NCBI RefSeq assembly: GCF_012396015.1
Contig: NZ_JAAXOQ010000034.1
Span: 1 to 42,499 of the forward strand
DNA from: Tsukamurella spumae
Lineage (GTDB): Bacteria > Actinomycetota > Actinomycetes > Mycobacteriales > Mycobacteriaceae
Direction: 5' to 3'
Length of the DNA stretch: 42,499 nt
The translations under genes were made by a program, and so were the position numbers. Below the pieces are notes generated by a model. The model saw only the letters and a list, made by a program, of their open reading frames with translations. It was not told the origin of the DNA and made no database searches. Below, piece after piece: positions 33,045-41,204 of this stretch. Position 1 is the stretch's first letter; every line of letters starts with the position of its first letter.

Positions 33045-35311
33045 CAGCCGAACAGTGCGGGCAGGGTGCCCTCGTGCGCGGCGCGCAGGTCGGCCAGCGT
33101 CACGCTGAACCGGCCCTGGACCTCGACCGAGTCGCTGCCCTGGTCGACCACCCCGATGCGGACGGCCGGCAGTTCCCGGGCGTTGCACATCGCCGCGAAC
33201 CGCGTCTCCTCGGTGCGCGGCACGGCGACGAGGACCCGTCCCGCCGACTCCGAGAACAGCTGCACGAACGGGTCGGATCCCTCGGGGAGCAGCAGCCGGC
33301 AGCCGGTCTCACCCGCGAGCGCGGCCTCGACGACGGTCTGCCACAGGCCGCCCTCGGAGAGGTCGTGCGCGGCGGAGACGAGGCCGTCGCGCGACGCGGC
33401 GGTCAGGACGTCGGCGAGCAGCTTCTCCCGGCCGAGGTCCACCTTCGGCGGCACGCCGCCGAGGTGATCGTGCTCGACCTGCGCCCAGATCGAGCCGTCG
33501 AACTCGTCGCGGGTGTCGCCGAGCAGGTAGAGCGTCTCGCCGGGCTCGGTGCCGAGCCCCGTCGGGATGCGGCGCCGCACATCGTCGATCACGCCGAGCA
33601 CGCCGATGACGGGCGTCGGCAGGATCGCGGTGGAGCCGGTCTGGTTGTAGAAGCTGACATTGCCACCGGTCACGGGGATGCCGAGCTCGACGCAGCCGTC
33701 GGCGATGCCGTGCACGGCCTGCTGGAACTGCCACATCACGCCCGGATCCTCCGGCGAGCCGAAGTTGAGGCAGTCGGTGACCGCCTTCGGGGTGGCGCCG
33801 GTGACGGCGACATTGCGGTAGGCCTCGGCGAGCGCGAGCCGGCCGCCCTCGTACGGATCGAGGTAGGTGTAGCGGCCCGACGCGTCGGTCGAGAGGGCGA
33901 TGCCGCGCTGCGTGCTCTCGTCGATGCGGATGACGCCGCCGTCGGCGTGCTCGGCGAGCACGGTGTTGCCGCGCACGTACCGGTCGTACTGCTCGGTGAT
34001 GAATCGGCGCGAGCACAGCGCGGGCGAGGCGAGCAGCTTCAGCGCGGTGGCCCGCAGCTCGTCGTCGGAGGCGGGGCGGCGCAGGCCGGCGGTGGTGTCG
34101 GCGATGAGCGCGTCCATGAACGCGGGACGCTCGACGGGGCGCTCGTAGACCGGGCCCTCGTGGGCGATGGTGCGGGCGGGGGCGTCCACGACGGTCTCGC
34201 CGTTCCACGCGATCACGAGGTGCTCACCGTCGGTGACCTCGCCGATCACGGTGGCCAGCACGTCCCACTTGGCGCAGACGGCCATGAAGGCGTCGACGTT
34301 CTCCGGGGTCACCACGGCGCACATGCGCTCCTGCGACTCGGACGAGAGGATCTCCGCGGCGCTCATGCCCTGCGCGCGGCAGGCGACCTGGTCGAGGTCG
34401 ATGAACATGCCGCCGTCACCGGCAGCGGCCAGCTCGGAGGTGGCGCAGGACAGGCCCGCTCCGCCGAGGTCCTGGATGCCGACCACGAGCTTCTCGCGGT
34501 AGAGGTCCAGACAGCACTCGATGAGCACCTTCTCCATGAACGGGTCGCCCACCTGCACCGAGGGCAGCTTCTTGGGCTTCTCATCCGCGTCGAAGCTCTC
34601 CGACGCCAGCACGGACACGCCGCCGATGCCGTCGAGGCCGGTGCGGGCGCCGAACAGGATGATCTTGTTGCCCTTCCCCGAGGCGAAGGCCAGGTGCAGG
34701 TCCTCGGTGCGCAGCACGCCGGCGCACAGCGCATTGACCAGCGGGTTGCCGGCGTACGAGGAGTCGAAGACGGTCTCGCCGCCCACGTTGGGCAGGCCGA
34801 GGGAGTTGCCGTAGCCGCCCACGCCGCGCACCACCCCGTCGAGCACGCGCCGGGTGTCGGGCGCATCGGCCGGGCCGAAGCGCAGCTGGTCCATGACGGC
34901 GATGGGGCGGGCGCCCATGGCCATGATGTCGCGGACGATGCCGCCGACGCCGGTCGCGGCGCCCTGGTAGGGCTCCACGTACGACGGGTGGTTGTGCGAC
35001 TCGACCTTGAAGGTGACGGCCCAGCCGTCGCCGATGTCCACGACGCCCGCGTTCTCGCCGATACCCGCGAGCATGGTCGAGCGCATCTCGTCGGTGGTCG
35101 TCTCGCCGAAGTAGCGCAGGTGCACCTTCGAGCTCTTGTAGGAGCAGTGCTCGGACCACATCACCGAGTACATGGCGAGCTCGGCGTCGGTGGGACGCCG
35201 ACCGAGGATCTCGCGGATCCGCTGGTACTCGTCGTCCTTGAGTCCGAGCTCGCGGTACGGCTGGTCGACATCGGGCGTGGAGGCGGCGTGGGTCACCGTG
35301 TCTACGTGCAC
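33044..35311 (-). CDS. purL: Phosphoribosylformylglycinamidine synthase, small-type PurL (FGAM synthetase II)
   Basis: This 755-aa synthetase converts FGAR, ATP and ammonia to FGAM in purine synthesis. It is the short PurL that needs separate PurQ (glutaminase) and PurS subunits, which are not in this window. Family motifs include [12 protein letters not shown] near residue 52 and KVESHNHPS near 102, [12 protein letters not shown] near 176, and [11 protein letters not shown] near 545. The GTG at 35311 is 6 nt after TAAACT (35323-35318), so the mRNA is probably leaderless. The promoter lies in the last bases of cysNC. A permease gene is coupled to its 3' end. Confidence 0.96.
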   Translation of the reverse strand: MHVDTVTHAASTPDVDQPYRELGLKDDEYQRIREILGRRPTDAELAMYSVMWSEHCSYKSSKVHLRYFGETTTDEMRSTMLAGIGENAGVVDIGDGWAVTFKVESHNHPSYVEPYQGAATGVGGIVRDIMAMGARPIAVMDQLRFGPADAPDTRRVLDGVVRGVGGYGNSLGLPNVGGETVFDSSYAGNPLVNALCAGVLRTEDLHLAFASGKGNKIILFGARTGLDGIGGVSVLASESFDADEKPKKLPSVQVGDPFMEKVLIECCLDLYREKLVVGIQDLGGAGLSCATSELAAAGDGGMFIDLDQVACRAQGMSAAEILSSESQERMCAVVTPENVDAFMAVCAKWDVLATVIGEVTDGEHLVIAWNGETVVDAPARTIAHEGPVYERPVERPAFMDALIADTTAGLRRPASDDELRATALKLLASPALCSRRFITEQYDRYVRGNTVLAEHADGGVIRIDESTQRGIALSTDASGRYTYLDPYEGGRLALAEAYRNVAVTGATPKAVTDCLNFGSPEDPGVMWQFQQAVHGIADGCVELGIPVTGGNVSFYNQTGSTAILPTPVIGVLGVIDDVRRRIPTGLGTEPGETLYLLGDTRDEFDGSIWAQVEHDHLGGVPPKVDLGREKLLADVLTAASRDGLVSAAHDLSEGGLWQTVVEAALAGETGCRLLLPEGSDPFVQLFSESAGRVLVAVPRTEETRFAAMCNARELPAVRIGVVDQGSDSVEVQGRFSVTLADLRAAHEGTLPALFG

Positions 35312-35317
35312 CAGCCC

Positions 35318-35323
35318 AGTTTA
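35318..35323 (-). promoter_or_regulatory. -10 box of leaderless purL
   Basis: TAAACT on the minus strand ends 6 nt before the purL GTG, with no ribosome-binding site. The gap to the cysNC stop is only 22 bp, so the -35 region overlaps the end of cysNC. Confidence 0.55.
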
Positions 35324-35333
35324 GACGGGTGAT

Positions 35334-37166
35334 TCACCGCCGAAGTTTCAGCCAGCGATCGAGCACCGTCCGCGCTTGTTCCGCGGGCTCACCGTCCTCG
35401 GGACGCAGCACCAGTTCGGGTCGCTCCGGCACCTCGTACGGTGCGCTCACGCCGGTGAAGTCGGCGATCTCGCCCGCCCGGGCCTTGGCGTACATGCCCT
35501 TGGGGTCGCGCTCGGCGCACAGGTCGATGGGCGTGTCGACGAAGACCTCCAGGAAGGGCAGGCCCGCCTCCTCGTGCTGGGCCCGGATCCGGTCGCGATC
35601 CTCCCGGTAGGGGCTGATCAGCGACGCGACGGCGACGGTGCCCGCGTCCGCGAGCAACTGGGCGACGGCGCCCACCCGGCGCACGTTCTCGGCCCGGTCC
35701 GCGGCGGAGAAACCGAGGTCGGCGTTGAGGCCGTGCCGCAGGTTGTCACCGTCGAGCCGGTAGGCGGGGATCCCCCGGGCGACGAAGAGCCGCTCGAGCT
35801 CGCACGCCACCGTCGACTTGCCCGACGCCGAGAGCCCCGTCAGCCAGACGGTGCCGCCCCGGGTCGCGCGCTCCTCGCGCGTCACGGCCGCGCCGTGCCA
35901 GACCACGGCGCTGGCCTTGAGGGTCGGCCCCGAGATCATCCCCGCGGCCACCGTCTCGTTGGTCTGCGGGTGCACCAGCACGAAACTGCCCATGGTGCCG
36001 TTGCGGCGATACGGGTCGAACAGCACGGGCCGGCGGGCGACGAGCTGCACCCGCCCGATGTCGTTGAGCCCGAGCTCGGCCGCGTCCTGATCGCGGTGCA
36101 GCGTGCTGGTGTCGAGCCGGTAGTCCAGCGCCTCGACCCGCACCAGATCCGAGGAGTGCGCGTGCAGCATCCGGTACTCCGCGCCGACGGACAGTCGCGC
36201 GGTGTCGGAGAACCAGCAGATCGTGGTGTCCAGGTCGCTCGCGGACTGCGGCCGGTTCGCGGGCCGGCACAGGACGTCGCCGCGACCCACGTCGAGGTGG
36301 TCGGCCAGGCGCACGCACGCGGCCTCGCCCGCCTCCAGGCGGTCCGCGGCCGCGCCGCCGGGCCGGTATAGCTCGGTCACCGTCGTGGTGAATCCCGACG
36401 GGAGCGCCACCACCTCGTCTCCGACGGCGAACGCCCCGGAGGCGACGGTGCCCGCGACGCCCCGGAAGTCGCTGTCGCGGGGCCGGATCACGTACTGCAC
36501 CGGCAGGCGCGCGTCGATGAGGTTGCGATCGCTGACCACGTGCACGTTCTCCAAGTGGTAGAGCAGCGACGGCCCGTCGTACCAGGGGGTGTTCGGCGAC
36601 CGCTCGGTCACGTTGTCGCCCAACAGCGCCGAGACGGGGATCGCCTCCACGTCGTGCACCTCGAGCTTGGCGGCGAACTCCGCGAACTCGGCGCGGATGG
36701 CGTCGAACCGGCCGCGGTCCCAGTCGACGAGGTCCATCTTGTTCACGCACAGCACCACGTGCTCCACGCCGAGTAGCGAGGTGAGGAAGGTGTGCCGGCG
36801 GGACTGCCGGGTCAGCCCGTGCCGGGCGTCGACGAGGATCAGTGCCACGTCGGCGGTCGAGGCGCCGGTCACCATGTTGCGGGTGTACTGCTCGTGTCCG
36901 GGGGTATCGGCGAGGATGAACTTGCGTGTGGCCGTGGCGAAGTAGCGGTGGGCCACGTCGATCGTGATGCCCTGTTCCCGCTCGGCGCGCAGACCGTCGG
37001 TGAGCAGCGCGAGATCCACGCCCTCCTCGCCGCGGGCCCGCGTCGTCGCCGCGACGGCGCTGAGCTGGTCCTCCAGAACGGATTTCGACTCGTAGAGCAG
37101 GCGCCCGATGAGGGTCGACTTCCCGTCGTCCACACTGCCGGCCGTCGCGATGCGCAGGATCTCCAT
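35334..37166 (-). CDS. cysNC: Bifunctional sulfate adenylyltransferase subunit 1 / APS kinase (CysNC)
   Basis: This 610-aa fusion starts with a GTPase (CysN, about residues 1-430) showing GSVDDGKSTLIGRLL at the N-terminus, DTPGHEQYTRN near 90 and NKMDLVD near 144. It drives formation of APS by CysD. The C-terminal APS kinase (about 435-610) has its own P-loop GLSASGKST near 443 and RLDGDNLRHGLNADLGFS near 468, and phosphorylates APS to PAPS, the donor for sulfation and reduction. The ATG at 37166 shares one base with the cysD stop (TGATG). The longer frame to 37604 lies within cysD. The fusion is usual in mycobacteria. PAPS made here could feed the sulfotransferase at 41197. Confidence 0.95.
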   Translation of the reverse strand: MEILRIATAGSVDDGKSTLIGRLLYESKSVLEDQLSAVAATTRARGEEGVDLALLTDGLRAEREQGITIDVAHRYFATATRKFILADTPGHEQYTRNMVTGASTADVALILVDARHGLTRQSRRHTFLTSLLGVEHVVLCVNKMDLVDWDRGRFDAIRAEFAEFAAKLEVHDVEAIPVSALLGDNVTERSPNTPWYDGPSLLYHLENVHVVSDRNLIDARLPVQYVIRPRDSDFRGVAGTVASGAFAVGDEVVALPSGFTTTVTELYRPGGAAADRLEAGEAACVRLADHLDVGRGDVLCRPANRPQSASDLDTTICWFSDTARLSVGAEYRMLHAHSSDLVRVEALDYRLDTSTLHRDQDAAELGLNDIGRVQLVARRPVLFDPYRRNGTMGSFVLVHPQTNETVAAGMISGPTLKASAVVWHGAAVTREERATRGGTVWLTGLSASGKSTVACELERLFVARGIPAYRLDGDNLRHGLNADLGFSAADRAENVRRVGAVAQLLADAGTVAVASLISPYREDRDRIRAQHEEAGLPFLEVFVDTPIDLCAERDPKGMYAKARAGEIADFTGVSAPYEVPERPELVLRPEDGEPAEQARTVLDRWLKLRR

Positions 37167-38122
37167 CAGAAGTACCCCTCTTTCTTCCTGTCCTCCATGC
37201 CCGCCTCCGAGATCCGGTCGTCGGCACGAGTGGCGCCGCGCTCGGTGATCCGGGTCGCGGCCACCTCGGCGACGACCGCCTCGGGGGTGGCGGCGAGGGA
37301 CTCGACGGCGCCGGTGCACGTCGCATCGCCGACGGTGCGGAACCGCACCGTCCGGACCTCGACGGTCTCGCCGGGCCGCGCCGCGACGAGCGGACCCGTC
37401 GAGAGCAGCATCCCGTCGCGCTCGACCACCTCGCGCTCGTGCGCGTAGTACAGCGGGGGCAGCGCGATCGCCTCGGCGGCGATGTACTGCCAGATGTCCA
37501 GCTCGGTCCAGTTCGACAGCGGGAACACGCGGATGTGCTCGCCCTTGGCGTGCAGGCCGTTGAAGATGTTCCACAGCTCGGGCCGCTGGGCGCGGGGATC
37601 CCACTGCCCGAAGCGATCCCGGAAGCTGAAGATCCGCTCCTTGGCCCGCGCCTTGTCCTCGTCGCGGCGCGCGCCGCCGAACGCGGCGTCGAAGCCGTGC
37701 TCGCCGATGCTGCGCAGCAATGTCGCGGTCTGCAGCCGGTTCCGGGTCGCACCGGGCCCGGTCTCCTCGACGACGGCGCCGGAATCGATGTCGTCCTGCA
37801 CGCTCCCGACCACGAGGCGCAGCCCCATCCGGTCGGCCATCGCGTCGCGGAAGGCGAGCACCTCGTCGAAGTTGTGACCGGTGTCGATGTGCATCACCGG
37901 GAACGGGATCGCGGCGGGCCAGAAGGCCTTCGCCGCGAGGTGCAGCATGACCACCGAGTCCTTGCCGCCCGAGAACAGCAGGACGGGGTGCTCGAAGGTG
38001 GCCGCCACCTCGCGGAAGATGTGGACCGCTTCGGCCTCGAGCCGTCGCAGGTGATCCACCGCCTCCGGCGGCGCTTCGGGACCGGCCGTGTCGCGGGCGG
38101 TCGTGGGCGTCGGTGACGACAT
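37166..38122 (-). CDS. cysD: Sulfate adenylyltransferase subunit 2 (CysD)
   Basis: This 318-aa PP-loop ATP pyrophosphatase-type enzyme makes adenylyl sulfate (APS) from ATP and sulfate with CysN. Visible are the PP-loop VLLFSGGKDSVVMLHLAAK near residue 50, MHIDTGHNFDEVL near 80, FGGARRDEDKARAKERIFS near 150 and PLSNWTELDIWQYI near 202. The ATG at 38122 has GGAGGAG 3 nt upstream; the longer frame to 38206 would start within the promoter. It heads the cysD-cysNC operon. The promoter has a perfect TTGACA -35, and a palindrome shared with the sulfotransferase operon lies in its 5' leader. Confidence 0.96.
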   Translation of the reverse strand: MSSPTPTTARDTAGPEAPPEAVDHLRRLEAEAVHIFREVAATFEHPVLLFSGGKDSVVMLHLAAKAFWPAAIPFPVMHIDTGHNFDEVLAFRDAMADRMGLRLVVGSVQDDIDSGAVVEETGPGATRNRLQTATLLRSIGEHGFDAAFGGARRDEDKARAKERIFSFRDRFGQWDPRAQRPELWNIFNGLHAKGEHIRVFPLSNWTELDIWQYIAAEAIALPPLYYAHEREVVERDGMLLSTGPLVAARPGETVEVRTVRFRTVGDATCTGAVESLAATPEAVVAEVAATRITERGATRADDRISEAGMEDRKKEGYF

Positions 38123-38142
38123 GCGCTCCTCCGGTTCATATT

Positions 38143-38203
38143 TGGACCGCATTGGTCCATTTCTGATACTCGGAGAGTAGAACGTGTTCTCACACACTGT
38201 CAA
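38143..38203 (-). promoter_or_regulatory. cysD promoter with IclR-type operator candidate
   Basis: On the minus strand TTGACA (38203-38198), an 18-nt spacer and TACTCT (38179-38174) form a strong promoter. Thirteen nt further on lies TGGACC-N5-GGTCCA (38143-38159), a perfect inverted repeat in the leader. The 15 bases ACCGCATTGGTCCAT (38146-38160, plus strand) recur exactly at 39217-39231 in the promoter of the DUF1214-SDR-sulfotransferase operon. The gap 38160-38239 holds no gene. Confidence 0.68.
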
Positions 38204-38239
38204 CACCGCCGCCGCGCCGGCCGGCGACCGACCGCACCG

Positions 38240-39163
38240 TCACCGTCCCGGCTTGCGTCCCCCGATCCGGACGGTCACCCGGTCGGCGGCGGCGATCAGC
38301 GCCGAGGCGCGCTCGTCGATCGCGCGCTCGTCGAGCTCGTCGCTCACGTAGAGGCTCGCGACCATCGCCTGCGCGCCGTCCGCGTCGTAGACGGGCGCGG
38401 AGATCACGCTGACGTTCCGCCTCTCCCCCGGCGCATCCGCCTCGGATCGCAGGTGGACGCGGTCGCCGATGCCGGCCACCACTTCGCCGAGCAGGGCCCG
38501 CAGCTCCGCCGGGATGTCGCCCGGAACGCCGGCCATGAGGCGATAGAGCTGCTGCCCCGCGGGGGTGAGGAGCTCCACGAGATAGCCGTCCGCCCGGCAC
38601 GCCTCGATCACCCGCGCGAGCCGGTCACCGTCGGCCCGGATCCGGTCCCGGGCCAACCACCGTTCGAGCCGCCCCGTCCGGTCCCAGAGCACGTACATCA
38701 GCCCGATCGGCGGCGTGAACGGGTAGCTGTCGCCGACCTTGACCATCGCCGGGCGCCCCGGGTCGACGGCCACGTCGAGCACCGTCACCCGGTCCCCGAC
38801 GACGCCGGAGAGCGAGACCGGATGTCCGAAGGCCTCCCAGAGGCCGGCCAGGATGTCGCCGCCCGCGGGGTCCGCGCGCAGTGAGGTGCGGGCCGCGCGG
38901 CCGAGGGGGATCAGCGCCGGGCCCAGCCGGTAGGTCTTGTCCCGCTCGTCACGCAGCAGATACCCGGCCTCGACCAGGGTCGTCGCGATGCCGAGGCAGG
39001 TCGGCTTGCTCAGGCCCACCCGACGGGCCAGCTCGGAGAGCCCGAACCGCTCCTTCTCGTGACCGGCCAGGAACTCCAGGACCGCGACCACGCGCCCCGC
39101 GGGCGGCGACGTGCGCCCGGCCGCCGGGGCGCCGTCCTCCGACGCCCGCTCCACATTCGTCAT
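38240..39163 (-). CDS. IclR-family transcriptional regulator
   Basis: This 307-aa regulator has an N-terminal winged helix-turn-helix over about residues 22-85 (FGLSELARRVGLSKPTCLGI, then AGYLLRDERDKTYRLG). A C-terminal effector-binding domain follows, with SYPFTPPIGLMYVLWDR near 165 and VSVISAPVYDADG near 255. IclR proteins bind as dimers or tetramers to short palindromes near promoters and respond to small organic acids or catabolites. The ATG at 39163 has AAGGAG 5 nt upstream and is favoured over the GTG at 39169. It sits between two operons with a shared operator-like 15-mer, which suggests it controls both. Confidence 0.9.
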   Translation of the reverse strand: MTNVERASEDGAPAAGRTSPPAGRVVAVLEFLAGHEKERFGLSELARRVGLSKPTCLGIATTLVEAGYLLRDERDKTYRLGPALIPLGRAARTSLRADPAGGDILAGLWEAFGHPVSLSGVVGDRVTVLDVAVDPGRPAMVKVGDSYPFTPPIGLMYVLWDRTGRLERWLARDRIRADGDRLARVIEACRADGYLVELLTPAGQQLYRLMAGVPGDIPAELRALLGEVVAGIGDRVHLRSEADAPGERRNVSVISAPVYDADGAQAMVASLYVSDELDERAIDERASALIAAADRVTVRIGGRKPGR

Positions 39164-39172
39164 CCGCACTCC

Positions 39173-39231
39173 TTGACACTCGACGATCGGTCCGCCTACG
39201 GTCTGAAACAGGTTCTACCGCATTGGTCCAT
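39173..39231 (+). promoter_or_regulatory. Promoter of DUF1214-SDR-sulfotransferase operon with IclR-type operator candidate
   Basis: TTGACA (39173-39178), an 18-nt spacer and TACGGT (39197-39202) form a promoter just like that of cysD. ACCGCATTGGTCCAT (39217-39231) starts 14 nt after the -10 box, identical to the site in the cysD leader and at almost the same distance. Only one arm of the cysD palindrome is perfect here (TCTACC versus TGGACC). The same DNA is upstream of iclR on the other strand, so autoregulation is possible. Confidence 0.65.
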
Positions 39232-39255
39232 ATTTGTACCACTACCGGAGGTGAG

Positions 39256-40419
39256 ATGTACAGCGATCCGCTCACGGCGGCGATCACCGAGGCCGAGTCC
39301 CTCGTGGCCGCGGCCCCGCACATCGAGACGGAGGCAGACCTGCTCGAGGGGCTGCAGTACCTCGCGCAGGGCGTGGCCGCCTGCGTGCACGGGGCCTTCC
39401 ACTTCGACAAGGATCACCCGTTCCTCCTCAGCGGCACGGGGCCGTTCACCAAGATGGGCCTCGACAATCCGGACACGATGTACTTCGGAGCCCGCGTCGA
39501 CGGCGCGCACGAGTACGTCGTCACCGGACGTCGCGGCACCACCGCCGACATCAGCTTCCAGGTACTCGGAGGCGGCGAGTACACCGACGACAACGTGCCG
39601 GCGAGCACCGTCGCGTTCGACGACCGCGAGCTGACCATCGACGCGGACGGCCGGTTCTCGGTCCGTTTCGGGCCCGGCGAGCCGGGCCCCGACTACTACC
39701 GGCTCCCTCCGGGTAAGGCGCAGTTGGTGATCCGTGAGGTTTTCGACGACTGGTCCGCGCAGCGCAGCACCTTCGCCATCGCCCGCACCGACACGGCCGG
39801 CACCGCCCCGGCGCCCGTCACCGCAGAGCTCATGGCCAAGCGCTACGCCGCCGCCGGCAAGCAGCTCGTCAACCGCGTGAAGACCTGGCTGCAGTTCCCG
39901 AAGTGGTTCTACGACCCGCTGCCGGTGAACACCCTGACGGCTCCGCGGCTCACGCCCGGCGGCCTGGCCACCCAGTTCTCGTCGGTCGGCCACTACGATC
40001 TCGCCGAGGACCAGGCGCTCGTCATCACCGTTCCGCGCGGCGACGCGCCGTACCTGGGGTTCCAGCTCGGCAGCCTCTGGTACATCTCGCTCGACTACAT
40101 CCACCACCAGACCTCGCTCAACGGCAGTCAGGCGCAGGTGGATCCGGACGGAATGATCCGGATCGTGGTGTCCGAGAACGATCCCGGCGTGACCAACTGG
40201 ATCGAGACGCTCGGGCACCGCCGGGGGTACCTGCAGTTCCGCTGGCAGCGCACCGATGCCGCGCTGACCGCCACCGATGGCCCGGTCGCGCAGGTCGTGG
40301 CCCTCGCCGAGGTCGCGCAGCACCTGCCCTTCCACGCACAGAACAGGATCGAACCGGAGGCGTGGCGGAACCGGATCGCGGACCGCCAGCGGCTCGTCGG
40401 AGAGAGGATGGTGGGCTGA
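39256..40419 (+). CDS. DUF1214-domain protein
   Basis: This 387-aa protein has no signal peptide. The N-terminal part contains FDKDHPFLLSGTGPFTKMGL and the C-terminal part carries the DUF1214 region (near residue 265-355, ALVITVPRGDAPYLGFQLG, then NWIETLGHRRGYLQFRWQ). DUF1214 proteins are frequent in mycobacteria and relatives and have no proven reaction. The shared operon with an SDR and a sulfotransferase suggests work on one small or lipid substrate, perhaps as a binding or processing protein. GGAGGTGAG precedes the ATG. The longer frame from 38881 crosses the iclR gene and is rejected. The SDR start shares one base with its stop (TGATG). Confidence 0.82.
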   Translation: MYSDPLTAAITEAESLVAAAPHIETEADLLEGLQYLAQGVAACVHGAFHFDKDHPFLLSGTGPFTKMGLDNPDTMYFGARVDGAHEYVVTGRRGTTADISFQVLGGGEYTDDNVPASTVAFDDRELTIDADGRFSVRFGPGEPGPDYYRLPPGKAQLVIREVFDDWSAQRSTFAIARTDTAGTAPAPVTAELMAKRYAAAGKQLVNRVKTWLQFPKWFYDPLPVNTLTAPRLTPGGLATQFSSVGHYDLAEDQALVITVPRGDAPYLGFQLGSLWYISLDYIHHQTSLNGSQAQVDPDGMIRIVVSENDPGVTNWIETLGHRRGYLQFRWQRTDAALTATDGPVAQVVALAEVAQHLPFHAQNRIEPEAWRNRIADRQRLVGERMVG

Positions 40420-41204
40420 TGCCCGGGTTCGGATTGCAGGAGCGGGTCGTGGTCATCGCGGGCGCGGGGCCGGCGCTCGGCGCCACCCTGGCCCGACGGT
40501 TCGCCGACGAGGGTTCCCGGGTCGTCGTGGTCGCCCGGAACCTCGAACGGCTCGAGGCCCTCGCGGCGCAGGTCGACGGTGCCGTCCCCGTCGTCGCCGA
40601 CATCACCGACGAGGAGTCCCTGGCCGCACTGGCCGCACAGGTCCGCGATCGCTTCGGCAGGGTGGACGCCGTGGTCAACAACGCCTTCACCTATCCCTCC
40701 ATGCAGCGGCTGGTGAAGACCGACCCGGCGCACATCCTCGAGAGCGTGAACCTGATGGCGCTCGGCGCCCTGCGGACCACCCTCGCCTTCCGGGAGGACC
40801 TCGCCACGGCGTCGGCGGACGGCGGCGGCGCCGTGGTGAACGTCAATTCGATGGTGATCCGCCACTCGGACCTGCGGTACGGCGGCTACAAGGCCGGCAA
40901 GACCGCGCAGCTCGCGCTCGCGCAGTCCCTCGCCACCGAGCTCGGCCCGGAGGGGGTGCGGATCAATTCCGTGGTACCCGGCTGGATCTGGGGCGACACC
41001 CTCAAGGCCTACTTCGAGTACCGCGCCGGCACGAAGGGCGTCACGGTCGAGGAGGACTACGCCGACGCGGCGAAGAACTCGGACCTGCGGCGCCTGCCCA
41101 CCGAGGACGAGGTGGCCTCGGCCGTCCTGTTCCTCGCCTCCCCCACGGCGTCCGGCATCACCGGCCAGACGCTCGACGTCAACTGCGGAGAGTTCCATGT
41201 CTGA
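40419..41204 (+). CDS. Short-chain dehydrogenase/reductase
   Basis: This 261-aa classical SDR has a nucleotide-binding loop VVIAGAGPALGATLARRF near residue 10 (a variant of TGxxxGxG), an acidic Asp60-region (VADITDEES), NNAFTYPS near 88 in place of the usual NNAG, a serine in VVNVNSMVIRHS near 143 and the catalytic pair in RYGGYKAGK near 156. All catalytic residues are present, unlike the broken SDR at 120-871. It probably oxidises or reduces a hydroxyl/keto group on the substrate to be sulfated, which is inference from the operon. The next gene overlaps its 3' end by 8 nt. Confidence 0.88.
   Translation: MPGFGLQERVVVIAGAGPALGATLARRFADEGSRVVVVARNLERLEALAAQVDGAVPVVADITDEESLAALAAQVRDRFGRVDAVVNNAFTYPSMQRLVKTDPAHILESVNLMALGALRTTLAFREDLATASADGGGAVVNVNSMVIRHSDLRYGGYKAGKTAQLALAQSLATELGPEGVRINSVVPGWIWGDTLKAYFEYRAGTKGVTVEEDYADAAKNSDLRRLPTEDEVASAVLFLASPTASGITGQTLDVNCGEFHV

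Noticed and set aside
35374-36371. Plus-strand open frames opposite cysNC
   Set aside because: Antisense shadows of a conserved bifunctional enzyme with no start signals.
38881-39255. N-terminal extension of the DUF1214 frame
   Set aside because: It would run through the iclR gene and both promoters; the residues are Arg/Pro/Ala-rich shadow sequence and a strong ribosome-binding site sits before 39256.
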